Assembly: GCA_039822785.1 (NCBI GenBank)
Contig: JBCBMO010000003.1
Coordinates: 124,001-188,000, forward strand
Direction of reading: 5' to 3'
Length of the DNA stretch: 64,000 nucleotides
From: Thermohalobaculum sp039822785
GTDB taxonomy: Bacteria; Pseudomonadota; Alphaproteobacteria; Rhodobacterales; Rhodobacteraceae
Position numbers and translations under genes: made by a program. The notes under the pieces were generated by a model. That model was not told the DNA's origin. It saw only the letters and a list, made by a program, of their open reading frames with translations, and searched no databases. The first letter of the stretch is position 1. Each line of letters opens with the position of its first letter. Below are positions 39,801-48,106 of the stretch, in pieces.

Positions 39801-42588
39801 GCCACTTGGTCCCGTCCGGCGTCTCGAGCGTGGTGTAGTGGTTGCGGATGGAGTCCGCATAGGTGTCGCCGTTGGCAAAGGTATCCTCGCCCACGTCGAA
39901 GCCGTCGTAGGTGCCGCCGCCCTGCGCCTCGGTCGCGCCCACCTGCTCTGGCGTGAAGTAGGCGTCGACGTCGCTCTCGAAGCTGAAGGAGGAGGCGAAG
40001 CCCGGGCGTTGCTGGTCGTGGTTGCCGATGGCCAGCGTATAGGAGAGCTGACCGTCCAGCCGCTCCATCGCATCCTCGGCGATCAGCCATTGGTCGACCG
40101 CGCCGAACTGCACGATGTCGCCCACGTGGATCGCGTGCTGGATCGCCAGGCTGTCCTGCTGATCGAGCAGCCAGTCGGTCATGTTCCCGAAGGTCGCCGC
40201 GATACTGGGGTTGGAGGTGTAGTCCTGCGTGTCCGGGATGATCGCGGAGACATAGGCGTTCTCGCCCGCCACGATGGCGCGGAAGTTCTCGGTCAGCGCC
40301 TCGCCCGTGGCTGAGAGGGCCGTCACCGTGATGTCCGAATGGCCGAGGGCGAGGCCGCTGAGGCTGAGCGTGCTGCCGTCGATGGCGGCGTCGACCACCG
40401 TGCCGTCGGCGGTGGTAACCATGAAATCGGTCGCCCCCTCGCCGAAGGCCGCGATCAGGTCGATCTCGACCGCGGTGCCATCGTCCTGCAGCAGCAGGTC
40501 CTTGATGTTGTCTTGGCGGGAGAGTTCCTCGACCGCGTCGATGACCTCGGCGACCTCGAACCCGGTCTCGATGGTCGCGTCGTAGTCGTCGAAGCCGACC
40601 TGGTAGGTGCCTTCGGTCGCCGGGATCTCCAGCGCGATGGTGGGGGTGGTCAGGGTCGAGTCGAAATCATCGCCGGTGGCCGAGCCGTCGTTGAAATCGT
40701 CCCATTCGTCCGGGTCCGCGATGGCGATGACGCCGGTGCCCAGGGTGAAATCGGTGCGGTTCTGCCCGTCGGCCGAGGTCCAGAACTCCGGCGTCGCGAA
40801 CGACCAGCCCTGCCACTCGGTCGTACCCTGGGGCATGGTCGGCGCGTTCTCGCGCGACCAACCCTCCGGCGGCCCATCGGTCCAGCCGAGGATGCCGATG
40901 TTCTCGTCCACCGCCGGCTGCAGGTCGTCGGTCAGGCCGTTGAAGCTCTCGGCGAAGATCGTCGCACCGCTCTCGTCGGTCAGCGCGATGTTGTCGATGG
41001 CCCACCACCAGTCGTTGCCGCCATCGCGCAGATTGAAGGCAAAGGCGACGTCGCTCGCGTCCGCCGCGACCTCGAAGGGCAGCATCACCGTCTCGTTCGA
41101 CCGCGCGAGCGAGCTGGCGCCCCCGGGCACGGTGGCGGTGTCCAGGGTCAGCAGCGAGGTGAAATCGCCGCCGTCCACCGACACCAGCACCTCGCCGGTC
41201 ATGTTGTCATAGGGCCGGAAGCTCGAGTCGAAGCTCAGTGTCAGGGTGCGCGTATCGCCCGCTACCGGCGGCAGCGGCATGGTCCCCATGCCCGCGCCCG
41301 CCTCGAACGGGCCCGTGCCGTCGGCCCCGCCCAAGGTCGCGATGGCAGCGGCGTCCAGCACCTCCTCCGACAGGCCGAAGTGGCCGAGGAAGCCGGTGCC
41401 GGTCTCCCCGTCGTTGTCGGAGAGCAGTAGAAAGCCCGTGGTCGCATCCAGGGTGAAGCGCTCGGCATCCACCGTCTGGCTGTCGAGCAGCGCACCGTCG
41501 AGGTATTTGGTCAGCGTCGAGGTGCCGTCGCCCTGATCCTCCACCGTGATCGCGATGCGGTGCCAGGTCTCGGCCGCGACCGTACCGTCGTAGTCGCCAT
41601 TGATGCCGATCCCGCCGTCGCTGCGGATGAAGAGCTCGCCGTCACTCTGCTGGCTCACGTCGGTCTGCAAAAGCGACTGGAACCCCGTCAGCGCGTCGAG
41701 GTTGATGTCCCAGACGGCCGTGTAGCTCGACAGATCGCCGGTGACCGCGGGCAGGCCCAGCAAAAGGCCCTCGTCGGGCCCATAGGCGGCGTAGTCCAGC
41801 ACCGGGATGTCGTCGCCGTCCGGCCCCTCGACCCCGAGCTGGGTGGCAAAGCCGACCGCGCTGTCGTCGATCACGTTGACCGAGCGAAAGCCGAAGCCGT
41901 CCAGGAAGACATCGGCCGCGCCATAGCGCGGGGTGACGTCCTCGTTCTCGAAATCGAGTTCGACCGCGCCGCCGGTGGGCTGCACCGCGAAAAAGCCAGC
42001 GGGATCGGGCGCGGGGATCGTCGCCAACAGGCCGGCGACCTCCGGCGGGGTCGGCACGTCAGTGGTGAAGAAGACCGAGGAGACAAAGCCCGCGGCGGTC
42101 TCGCCGTCGTTGTCGTTGAACAGCTTGAAGCCGGTCGCGGGGTCGATGTCGAAACGGGTCTCGGCCGCAAAGGTCTGGGTGCCCACCAGCGCGCCGTCGA
42201 CGTATTTGCGCAGCACCGTCTCGCCGCTCTCCTGCGTCACCGTCAGGACGACGCGAGTCCAGGCGTCCAAGGGCACCGCCCCCTCATACACCCCGTTGAT
42301 CCCGATCCCAGCGGTGCCGTCGCCATTGTCGCGCAGGAAGACATCGCCATCGCCGTCGCCGGCCTGCAGCAGGCTGACGAAAGGCTCGGTCGGTTGCGGC
42401 ATGAAGATGTCGACGCCGAGGGCATAGGTCGTGATCGGCGCGTCCGAGCGGGTCTGCGGGACCAGCCGAAGGGCCTCGTCGCTGGTGAAGGCCGGGAACT
42501 GCAGGAGGGCGGTGTCAACGCCGCCGATCAGATCGATGCCCGCCTCGCTCGCCGTCGTCAGCGAGGCTGTGCCCAGGTCCCGTACCAT
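33802..42588 (-). CDS. Giant phosphoesterase exoprotein (calcineurin-like + GDPD)
   Basis: 2928 aa. Two LamG-like modules (about 40-190 and 225-405), then a beta-sandwich module with SSFRPYDN...GGxxSLL (about 450), a calcineurin-like metallophosphoesterase (775-1100: IPDTQDYT, HVGDIVQ, IGNHDQQ, FNGHNF), an Ig-like spacer, a glycerophosphodiester phosphodiesterase (1205-1557: VIAHRGFSADRPEHTLEAY, FIEPDLV, GVFTDNPD), two more SSFRPY modules (about 1611 and 1826), another LamG (2066-2219), two DUF1080-like lectin modules, and a cadherin-like domain (2731-2820) before a RTX-like tail (EGREGIDDTFVFEEGET, DTIDLSDLGF). No Sec signal; the tail suggests type I secretion. Probably releases phosphate from extracellular phosphodiesters. 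Confidence 0.88.
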   Translation of the reverse strand: MVRDLGTASLTTASEAGIDLIGGVDTALLQFPAFTSDEALRLVPQTRSDAPITTYALGVDIFMPQPTEPFVSLLQAGDGDGDVFLRDNGDGTAGIGINGVYEGAVPLDAWTRVVLTVTQESGETVLRKYVDGALVGTQTFAAETRFDIDPATGFKLFNDNDGETAAGFVSSVFFTTDVPTPPEVAGLLATIPAPDPAGFFAVQPTGGAVELDFENEDVTPRYGAADVFLDGFGFRSVNVIDDSAVGFATQLGVEGPDGDDIPVLDYAAYGPDEGLLLGLPAVTGDLSSYTAVWDINLDALTGFQSLLQTDVSQQSDGELFIRSDGGIGINGDYDGTVAAETWHRIAITVEDQGDGTSTLTKYLDGALLDSQTVDAERFTLDATTGFLLLSDNDGETGTGFLGHFGLSEEVLDAAAIATLGGADGTGPFEAGAGMGTMPLPPVAGDTRTLTLSFDSSFRPYDNMTGEVLVSVDGGDFTSLLTLDTATVPGGASSLARSNETVMLPFEVAADASDVAFAFNLRDGGNDWWWAIDNIALTDESGATIFAESFNGLTDDLQPAVDENIGILGWTDGPPEGWSRENAPTMPQGTTEWQGWSFATPEFWTSADGQNRTDFTLGTGVIAIADPDEWDDFNDGSATGDDFDSTLTTPTIALEIPATEGTYQVGFDDYDATIETGFEVAEVIDAVEELSRQDNIKDLLLQDDGTAVEIDLIAAFGEGATDFMVTTADGTVVDAAIDGSTLSLSGLALGHSDITVTALSATGEALTENFRAIVAGENAYVSAIIPDTQDYTSNPSIAATFGNMTDWLLDQQDSLAIQHAIHVGDIVQFGAVDQWLIAEDAMERLDGQLSYTLAIGNHDQQRPGFASSFSFESDVDAYFTPEQVGATEAQGGGTYDGFDVGEDTFANGDTYADSIRNHYTTLETPDGTKWLIFSLEMGMPDDVLRWAGEVIEDHLDHRVIIDTHAWNGGDGRVGPTTEPLTTDNDGWGYAIRENPRGINGGEDAWREFASKYPNITFTFNGHNFMGGAETVVSYGAGGNPTFQTFVNYQNGAWFGPEGVGTNGGNGALRLMVIDPDNDRITTHTKLTELDTFYNDFPDHEEVFEGVDLGAPEQIAIAKAGETMIVEGDGIAATVMLDPAETIGDTTGATFEWFAADGEKLGETDGAPLEVSLKTGTNRVTLVVTDQNGNVSTDDKTVIVEATPELPLVIAHRGFSADRPEHTLEAYQLAMEAGADFIEPDLVSTSDGVLIARHEPWLATVETDEDGEVVLDENGDPVITFASTDIAEVAKTNPDFMARLATKEIGFNSDALGFGSVTGWFAEDFTLAEIKTLRAVEDQPELRPQSAAFDGQFEIPTLEEIIQLVKDFETDTGRQVGIYPETKEPSYFDAIGLSLEETLIQTLIDNAFTDPERIFIQSFEVANLLDLQENVMPAAGVDLPLVQLLFNAPTFPTFDLLEEGLTGGDFSEYASLGFDETTVSGDLFSPEGLALLADVYAEGIGPTFSLIDNGDGTFSDLVDNAQDAGLLVHAYTHRDESGPSYETFLASGVDGVFTDNPDTGRAATDAFTPRLTETFDDGDLVGWGSPGSDPADLVAFGTDLGFSLPSIDGVAQIPITLSFDSSFRPYDNQTGEVLVSFDDGATFSTLLTLDTSTVPGGSSSLDRANEAVTLEILAPNSADNVQIAWRMSQADNDWWWAIDNIAVSSAEVTRSTIFAEDFEGLALDPFFSPSESGGDGTDFTTTPPAGWTRDLGTTPAGVPEFEPWAFLDKNSWIATAGNQSRDTFTLGTGTIAVADGDEYTDAGDFDANEVSVFLETPEIDITGFDPASLELNFNSSFRPYADQTGTVEVSFDGGTTFSTLLTLDTSTVPGGASALTRANEAVSLAMDAGAEDSVIVRFSYADADNDWWWAIDDIEITGETSTGTILLEEDFDDLPLQGVVDEPAPDPDVPVWTPTPPADWQVTIAETTAQGSTEFQGWTFMDQDFWIDTAGDQSRSTFTLASGNVAVADPDEWDDFNDGASGPDEFDSTISTPLIDITGVGGGQAAGTAAGVVNVPALSGDEGILVTPTGTSGTIDSYTIIFDVLVPETTQSFIALFQTDPANADDADIYLRNDGETASIGISGDYDGALNFGEWSRIALVFETDGDGVQTLTKYLGGVLLDTQQVDADVSDGSRWSIDADAGFLLFSEPNGFTAELFANAFAFTPEVLDESAIAALGGVDVDGPLDGSTDAGAFQLDFDGALDGLDFGTATVEPISLAGPDDTSYLVKGSIFGNPDGEGEAALYQQSNGADERLIWLDESAATWRDYTFDLVVEPADNDTVGAIFYYQDDQTFYQLTLNQQDDTRTLSRFVDGEETVLATETASYRHYAPQDLRIAVLDGEITITLDDELMFDGPVTDAEPLSGGSVGILSQGMDRVMFDNISVNPITLAARALTPEPEDRWAVDLDGNGTETVEVTAAASLSAAGIETFEWLIDGAVVATGETASLELPPGETVVTLRVTDVDGAVSEDQITLKVAANASILAADDFEDGAFDGWTIVDEGTENGPSDWQVVGGALVQASDIASPQQGTGSTAFSVEGDGPFILRDGTYALWDDPEAASWTDYVLEAMITPNDDDGIGLLFRYVDADNYYKLEGDAETGLIMLTRHLEGRETILARGYYEYTPGEAQHWRIEAEDGVLTPYIDGKAVFGTVIEDRTLESGTVGLYGWGSEDLTFDDVAVTSIEEALASLPEVTDDSYDTTEDVTLTVGAEAGVLANDSDPEGDALTVSLTTDVTDGTLALNADGSFEYTPDAGFFGTDSFEYEVTDGIGMVTGTATITVAEFQDQPSAGRDRFEGREGIDDTFVFEEGETDLFARDRIAGFEAGDTIDLSDLGFTSVVEGRNFPLVEGALNVIDYPGNNAHLIGRTATADVSILVEGTVADILAGVLI

Positions 42589-42718
42589 GGTGATACCGCC
42601 TTATAAAACGCTTGCCCGGTATCGCTTGTGGTGGATGAGTTTGGCGCTTCGCCTCTAGGTTGATGAAGATTTGCTTACATTCCCGCCTTGGGTGCCGCTG
42701 CGGCAGGGTGAAGCCCGC

Positions 42719-44248
42719 TTACCCTTCGTCAGCCGGGTAGCCGAAGGCCTCGACGAAGGGCGCGAGCACGGGTAGATGCGGCTCCAAGTGGTGCCTGTAG
42801 GCGCGCCACCGGCCCACCGCATGGCCGTAGATGGGCTGGCGCACCTCGGTCTGGGTCGGCGAGTTCACGATCTTGCTCGCCAGCCGGTCGCGGTACCGCG
42901 CCACGCCATCGTCCCAGGGCAGACCGAGGTGACCGAGGACCCGCCGCGTCTCGGCCATCGGGTCTGCGACCATGTCCTCATAGCGGGTCTCGACCCAGGT
43001 CTCGGCGGGGAGCGCCGCGCGATAGCGGAGCCAGGCGCCCATCTCGGCGGCGTACAGCTCGGCCGCGGTGCCCCAGTCGAGCAGCATCGCGCTGAACTCG
43101 GTCAGCCGAAAGGTCCGCAGCACGCAGCTCGTCACCACATCGCGTGGATCGCGCAGGGCAAAGACGATCCGCGCCGAGGGGTGCAGCCGCAAAAGGCCCG
43201 GCAACAGCCCGGTGTGATTAGGGTTCTTGTCGAGGTGCAGGCGCCCCGCCAGGGGCTCGCCCAAGGCCGCCTCCATGAACGACTGATAGCGCCGCCGCTC
43301 ACGCCGCAGCGCGGTGCGCGACACCCGGTCGAGCGTGGCGACGGTGAGCGGTCCGCCGCCCGCCTGACAGAGCCTCGGCAAGATATCCCGCGTGAACACC
43401 ACCCGCTCCGGCGAAGAGACGAGGCCCGGGTGCGCATCGAGGCATTGTTCGAGCAGCGTCGTGCCTGAGCGCGGGAAGCCGGTCAGATGCGCTACGCTCG
43501 CCGGATCGCCCTCCCGCCGGCGCCAGTCAGTGAGGGTCTGGGCGATGAAATCGCGGGCCATCGCCGCGATGGCGCGATTGTTGGCCCTGGCCCGGTCGAG
43601 GAGCGCCGCGGTCTGCGGCAGGGCGCGCAGGATCGCATGGGCCTGGTCGATGGCGGCGGCGGCCTCTGCCGCCTCTCCGGCGCGATCATGCAGATAGCAG
43701 CGCTCGGTCCAGGCCTCCGCCCGCAGTGCGGCGGGCAGATCGGGGCGCGTCAGCCCCTCCAGCGCCGCCATCGCTTCGTCGTCCTCGCCGCGGCGGCGCA
43801 GCAGCCGGGCGCGGGCAAGGCGCGGCTCGGCTGCCCCCGGCGCGGCGGCGATGCAGGCGTCGATCTCGGTGAGCGCGGCATCCAGCCGGTGGGCCCGCTC
43901 ATAGAGCGCCGCCAGCTCCGCCCGCGCCTGGGGGCTGCGCTGGGCGATGGCCTCGAGCCGGCCAATCGCCCGCTGTTCGCGAAAGATGCGCCCATAGCTG
44001 GCGGCGATCTGAGGCGCGATGGCCGGATCGTCGCCCGCGAGCCGCACCGCCTGGTCCAGCAGTGCCTCCGCCCGCGCGATCTCGAACCGCCCGCCGAAGG
44101 CCCGCGCGGCCTCCAGCAGGGCCTTGACGTTGCCGGGGCGCGCCCGCACGGCGGCGTCGAAGGACTCCAGCGCCCGGTCCGTGGCGCCCTGATCCCAGAG
44201 CGCCCGGGCTGCCTGCAGCGCGGGAAAATCATCGAGATCCGGCGGCAT
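42719..44248 (-). CDS. TPR-sulfotransferase
   Basis: 509 aa. N-terminal 240 residues are TPR-like helical repeats (ALESFDAAVRARPGNVKALLEAA and others). The C-terminal sulfotransferase domain starts with the PAPS 5'-phosphosulphate loop LTGFPRSGTTLLEQ and has the 3'-phosphate motif FALRDPRDVVTSCVLR. HLDKNPNHTGLLPGL lies between. Such fusions transfer sulfate from PAPS to polysaccharide or protein acceptors; the substrate here is unknown. Cytoplasmic, no signal. It is upstream of, and on the same strand as, the two giant exoproteins, with a 130-bp gap. Confidence 0.9.
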   Translation of the reverse strand: MPPDLDDFPALQAARALWDQGATDRALESFDAAVRARPGNVKALLEAARAFGGRFEIARAEALLDQAVRLAGDDPAIAPQIAASYGRIFREQRAIGRLEAIAQRSPQARAELAALYERAHRLDAALTEIDACIAAAPGAAEPRLARARLLRRRGEDDEAMAALEGLTRPDLPAALRAEAWTERCYLHDRAGEAAEAAAAIDQAHAILRALPQTAALLDRARANNRAIAAMARDFIAQTLTDWRRREGDPASVAHLTGFPRSGTTLLEQCLDAHPGLVSSPERVVFTRDILPRLCQAGGGPLTVATLDRVSRTALRRERRRYQSFMEAALGEPLAGRLHLDKNPNHTGLLPGLLRLHPSARIVFALRDPRDVVTSCVLRTFRLTEFSAMLLDWGTAAELYAAEMGAWLRYRAALPAETWVETRYEDMVADPMAETRRVLGHLGLPWDDGVARYRDRLASKIVNSPTQTEVRQPIYGHAVGRWRAYRHHLEPHLPVLAPFVEAFGYPADEG

Positions 44249-44475
44249 CTCGACCTCGCGCCCCCCGTGGCGATCAGCGGCGATCAGTGGCGACCCAGCG
44301 CCGCCGCGCGGACGCTGGCGGAGATGCCGGTGCCGATCAACCCATCCTGCGGCTTCGCGGCATCACCCGGCCCCGGTTTTGGGTGCAGTGCAGCATGGGT
44401 TGTGGAAAGACACGCGATCCTCGCGCCGCCTGCGCTATCTGCCTCGGATCGAAACAGGAGGGGCGCCCCTTGGCC

Positions 44476-45984
44476 ATGACATCGACGCCGTTCGCGCAGG
44501 CCTTTGCCATGGACCGTTTGCGCGCCGAATGGCTGGGCAACACACGGGCGGATCTGATCGCGGGGCTTGTCGTCGCGCTCGCCCTGATCCCCGAGGCCAT
44601 CGCCTTCTCGATCATCGCCGGTGTCGACCCCAAGGTCGGGCTCTACGCGTCGTTCTCCATCGCTGTGGTCTGCGCGATCACCGGTGGGCGGCCCGGCATG
44701 ATCTCGGCGGCCACGGCCGCCACCGCCGTGTTGATGGTCACGCTCGTGAAGGAGCACGGGCTGCAATACCTGCTGGCGACCACGGTGCTGGCGGGGCTGT
44801 TGCAGGTCGCGGCGGGGCTGTTGCGGCTGGGGCGGCTGATGCGCTTCGTCTCCCGCTCGGTCATGACGGGCTTCGTGAATGCGCTCGCGATCCTGATCTT
44901 CATGGCCCAGATCCCGGAGCTGATCGGCGTGCCCTGGGCGACCTATCCGCTGGTCGCACTGGGTCTTGCGATCCTCTACCTGCTGCCGCAGGCGACCAAG
45001 GCGGTGCCGGCGCCGCTGGTCTGTATCATCGTCATCACCGGCGTCGTGCTGGCGCTGGGGATCGAGATCCGGACCGTGGGCGACATGGGGGAACTGCCGG
45101 ACTCGCTGCCGATCTTCCTGCTGCCCGAGATCCCGCTGACGCTGGAGACGCTGCAGATCATCCTGCCCTATGCCGTCGGTGTCGCTACTGTGGGCCTGCT
45201 GGAAAGCCTGATGACCGCCTCGATCGTGGACGAGCTGACCGACACGACCTCGGACAAGAACCGCGAGTGCGTAGGCCAGGGCCTGGCCAACGTCACCACC
45301 GGGTTTCTGGGCGGCATGGCGGGCTGCGCGATGATCGGCCAGTCGATCATCAACGTGCAGTCCGGCGGGCGCGGGCGGCTGTCGACGTTTAGTGCGGGCA
45401 TCCTGCTGCTGATCCTGGTCGTGTTCCTGGGCGATCTGGTCAGCATCATCCCCATGCCGGCGCTAGTGGCGATCATGATCATGGTCTCGATCGGCACCTT
45501 CTCCTGGACCTCGCTCAGCAACCTGCGGGAGCATCCGACCAGCTCGAGCGTCGTGATGGTCGCCACGGTGGTCGGGGTCGTCGCCACGCATAACCTCGCC
45601 ATCGGCGTGCTGATCGGGGTGCTGCTGTCGGGGATCTTCTTCGCCGGCAAGATCGCGCAGATCTTCCGCGTCTCCTCCACGCTGTCGGAGGACGGGCGGA
45701 TCCGGACCTATGTGGTGGAGGGGCAGGTCTTCTTCGCCTCCGCCGACGACTTTCTCGCTGCCTTCGACTTCACCGAAGTGCTGGATCAGGTCGTCATCGA
45801 CCTGACGCGCGCGCATATCTGGGATATCTCCAGCGTGGCCGCGCTCGATGCCGTCGTGCTCAAGTTCCGCCGCGAGGGGGCGGAGGTCGAGCTTGTCGGG
45901 CTGAACACCGCGAGCGAGACCATCGTCGACAAACTCGGCGTGCACGATAAACCGGGGGCGCTGCACGACCCCATGGCGCACTGA
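44476..45984 (+). CDS. SulP/SLC26 family anion transporter with STAS domain
   Basis: 502 aa from ATG 44476 (TTG 44470 is also possible, closer to AGGAGGGG). About 11-12 membrane segments: the SulP signature AGLVVALALIPEAIAFSIIAGVDP is at the N-terminus, GGRPGMISAATAATAVLM follows, and the cytoplasmic STAS domain occupies the last 110 residues (VDLTRAHIWDISSVAALDAV). Carries sulfate, bicarbonate or a similar anion; the substrate cannot be read off. Followed after 20 bases by a universal stress protein gene, a frequent pairing. Confidence 0.92.
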   Translation: MTSTPFAQAFAMDRLRAEWLGNTRADLIAGLVVALALIPEAIAFSIIAGVDPKVGLYASFSIAVVCAITGGRPGMISAATAATAVLMVTLVKEHGLQYLLATTVLAGLLQVAAGLLRLGRLMRFVSRSVMTGFVNALAILIFMAQIPELIGVPWATYPLVALGLAILYLLPQATKAVPAPLVCIIVITGVVLALGIEIRTVGDMGELPDSLPIFLLPEIPLTLETLQIILPYAVGVATVGLLESLMTASIVDELTDTTSDKNRECVGQGLANVTTGFLGGMAGCAMIGQSIINVQSGGRGRLSTFSAGILLLILVVFLGDLVSIIPMPALVAIMIMVSIGTFSWTSLSNLREHPTSSSVVMVATVVGVVATHNLAIGVLIGVLLSGIFFAGKIAQIFRVSSTLSEDGRIRTYVVEGQVFFASADDFLAAFDFTEVLDQVVIDLTRAHIWDISSVAALDAVVLKFRREGAEVELVGLNTASETIVDKLGVHDKPGALHDPMAH

Positions 45985-46004
45985 GGCCCCCCGGAACCGA
46001 CGGA

Positions 46005-46865
46005 GTGACGCGCGTGACCGCGACCATCCTCACCTGCATCGACGGCTCGGTCTATTCGGCGAGCGTCGCCGACCACGCGGCCTGGGCGGCGCGGCGCCTG
46101 GGCGCCTCGGTCCAACTGCTCAAGGTGCTGGGCCGGCGGGATGCCAGCTCCGCCGACCGCTCTGGGCGCATCGTCGCCGGGGCGCGGCGCCAATTGCTCG
46201 AACAGCTCGCCACCCTGGACGCAGAGCGCGCGAAGCTGCTGCGCGAGGAAGCGCGGCTGGAGTTGGAGGAGGTGGCCGCGCATCTGGCCCGCGCCGGGGT
46301 GGAGGATGTGACGACGCTGCTGCGCCACGGTGACCTGCTGGAGACCATGCAGGTGATCGAGGAGACCGCCGCGCTCACGGTCATCGGCAAGCGGGGGGAG
46401 GCGGCGGATTTCGCCAAGCTCCACCTCGGCTCGAACCTGGAGCGGATCCTGCGGGCGGCGCAGCGCCCGGTGCTGGTCGCCTCCCGCGCCTTCAAGCCCA
46501 TCACGCGCTGCGTCGTCGCCTTCGATGGCGGCACCACGGTCCAGCGCGCCGTCGATACCATGTCCCGCTCCCCGCTGTTCCGCGATCTGCCGGTGCTGCT
46601 GGTCATGGCCGCCGAGGAGACTGCGGAGCGGCGGCGCAAGATCGAGGCGGCGGCGGCGCAGCTTGCCGCCGGCGGCCTCAGCGTCGAAAGCGGGATCGTG
46701 GCCGGCCCCCCCGACAGCGTGATCCCCGAGGCGCTGAACCCAGACGGTGGCGATATCCTGATGATGGGCGCCTATGGCCACTCCCGCCTGCGCACGCTGG
46801 TGATCGGCAGCACGACGGCGGAGATGATCCGCGCCGCCCGGGTCCCCATTCTCGTCTATCGCTGA
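46005..46865 (+). CDS. Tandem-domain universal stress protein
   Basis: 286 aa starting at GTG 46005. Two Usp domains: the first begins TILTCIDGSVYSASVADHA, the second CVVAFDGGTTVQRAVD. The ATP-binding loop MMGAYGHSRLRTLVIGSTT at the C-terminus follows G-2x-G-9x-G(S/T); the first domain has a degenerate form (IGKRGE...LGSNLERILRAAQRPVLV). Likely regulates or partners the adjacent SulP transporter. Confidence 0.9.
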   Translation: MTRVTATILTCIDGSVYSASVADHAAWAARRLGASVQLLKVLGRRDASSADRSGRIVAGARRQLLEQLATLDAERAKLLREEARLELEEVAAHLARAGVEDVTTLLRHGDLLETMQVIEETAALTVIGKRGEAADFAKLHLGSNLERILRAAQRPVLVASRAFKPITRCVVAFDGGTTVQRAVDTMSRSPLFRDLPVLLVMAAEETAERRRKIEAAAAQLAAGGLSVESGIVAGPPDSVIPEALNPDGGDILMMGAYGHSRLRTLVIGSTTAEMIRAARVPILVYR

Positions 46866-46954
46866 GCACCCCACGCTATTGTGCCTTACGGGCAAGCCGC
46901 GCATCTTGGCGCCGCTCGCACCCCAGCGGGATCCGCCGAGAGGGAGGCAAAGGC

Positions 46955-48106
46955 GTGAAGGACCAGACGGAGAGCCCCGAGGCGGAAGCAACCCCGGCCG
47001 AGGCGGCGGTTGATACAGAGGGCGCGCCGGCCAAGAAGGGTGGCGAACTGGCGAGCCTGCGCCGCATTACGCTGACTGCGCTCGTTATTGCCCTCGTGGT
47101 CTTCCTCTACGCCGTCGTCGCCGATCGGATGACGCCCTTTGCGAGCGATGCCCGCGCCCAGGCCTTCGTGCTGCGGATCGCCACTGAGCTCAACGGGCGG
47201 GTGGAGGCCGTCGGCGTCACCGACAATATGGTCGTCGAGGCGGGGCACGAGCTCTTCCGGATCGACGATACGCCCTTCCGCCTTGCCGTCGACCAGGCCT
47301 CGGCCCGGCTCGACCAGGCGGGCCAGAGCGTTGATGCCTCCACCTCCGCGATCCAGGTGGCCGAGGCGCAGGTCTCCGAGGCGCGGGCCAACGAGGCCAA
47401 CGTCCGGGCGCAATCGGCCCGCGTGCTGGAGCTGGTGCGCCGCGGTGTCTATGCCAAGGCGCGCGAGGACGATGCGGTGGCGGCCATCGATGCGGCACGC
47501 GCCACCGTCGCCAGCGCAGAGGCCGACCTGGAGCGCGCGCGCGAGGAACTCGGGCCCCAGGGCGCCGACAACCCGCAGATCCTGGACGCGATCGCGACCC
47601 TCAAGAACGCGCGCTACGACCTGTCGCGGACCCGGGTCATCGCCCCGTCGCGCGGGGTGGTCACCAATCTTCAGCTTGCCGGCGGCCAGACCGTCAGCGC
47701 CGGGCAGCCGGCCATGACCTTCATCAGCGACGAGGACGCCTGGCTCCTCGCCTCCATGCGCGAGAACAGCCTGGGCGTGCTGGCGCCCGGTCAGGCGGCG
47801 GAGGTCGTCTTCGACACCCTGCCGGGGCGGGTGTTTCCGGCGACCGTGCGCTCCATCGGTTGGGGGATCGCGAACGAGCCGGTGGATCCCAACACCGGGC
47901 TGCCGAAGGACACGAGCGCCACGGGCTGGCTGACGGATCCGCAGCGTTTCCCCGTGATCCTCGATTTCAGCGAGGCGGAGGGGCTGCGCGGCGTGCGCTA
48001 TGGCTCCCGCGCTGCCGTCATCGTCTACGCGCAGCCGAACGTGGTCATGGACGCCATCGCCTGGGTCAGGATCCGGCTCATCGCGCTGTTGACCTATGTC
48101 TCCTGA
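46955..48106 (+). CDS. HlyD-family membrane fusion protein
   Basis: 383 aa from GTG 46955, with GAGGGAGG upstream. A charged N-terminus, one membrane anchor (residues 37-57), a biotinyl-lipoyl domain (ELNGRVEAVGVTDNMVVEAG), a coiled-coil hairpin (120-200) and the second half (RTRVIAPSRGVVTNLQLAGG). Typical of EmrA/AaeA-type adaptors that link an inner membrane pump to an outer membrane channel. It overlaps the following FUSC-like gene by 11 bases, so the two proteins should form one efflux unit. Confidence 0.9.
   Translation: MKDQTESPEAEATPAEAAVDTEGAPAKKGGELASLRRITLTALVIALVVFLYAVVADRMTPFASDARAQAFVLRIATELNGRVEAVGVTDNMVVEAGHELFRIDDTPFRLAVDQASARLDQAGQSVDASTSAIQVAEAQVSEARANEANVRAQSARVLELVRRGVYAKAREDDAVAAIDAARATVASAEADLERAREELGPQGADNPQILDAIATLKNARYDLSRTRVIAPSRGVVTNLQLAGGQTVSAGQPAMTFISDEDAWLLASMRENSLGVLAPGQAAEVVFDTLPGRVFPATVRSIGWGIANEPVDPNTGLPKDTSATGWLTDPQRFPVILDFSEAEGLRGVRYGSRAAVIVYAQPNVVMDAIAWVRIRLIALLTYVS

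Noticed and set aside
37258..40314. 1018-codon open frame on the plus strand opposite the phosphoesterase gene
   Set aside because: High GC leaves long antisense frames open; its product is low-complexity and rich in Arg/Val/Gly/Leu with no domain, while the minus-strand protein has clear enzymes.
27303..42588. CRISPR array
   Set aside because: Repeats here are long coding module repeats with unequal spacing, not short direct repeats with unique spacers. No CRISPR or cas genes were seen anywhere in the window.
42589..42718. Pho box or Fur box upstream of the phosphoesterase gene
   Set aside because: Read by eye; only weak partial matches (TTCATC, CTCATCC), no direct repeat spacing as in a PhoB site.
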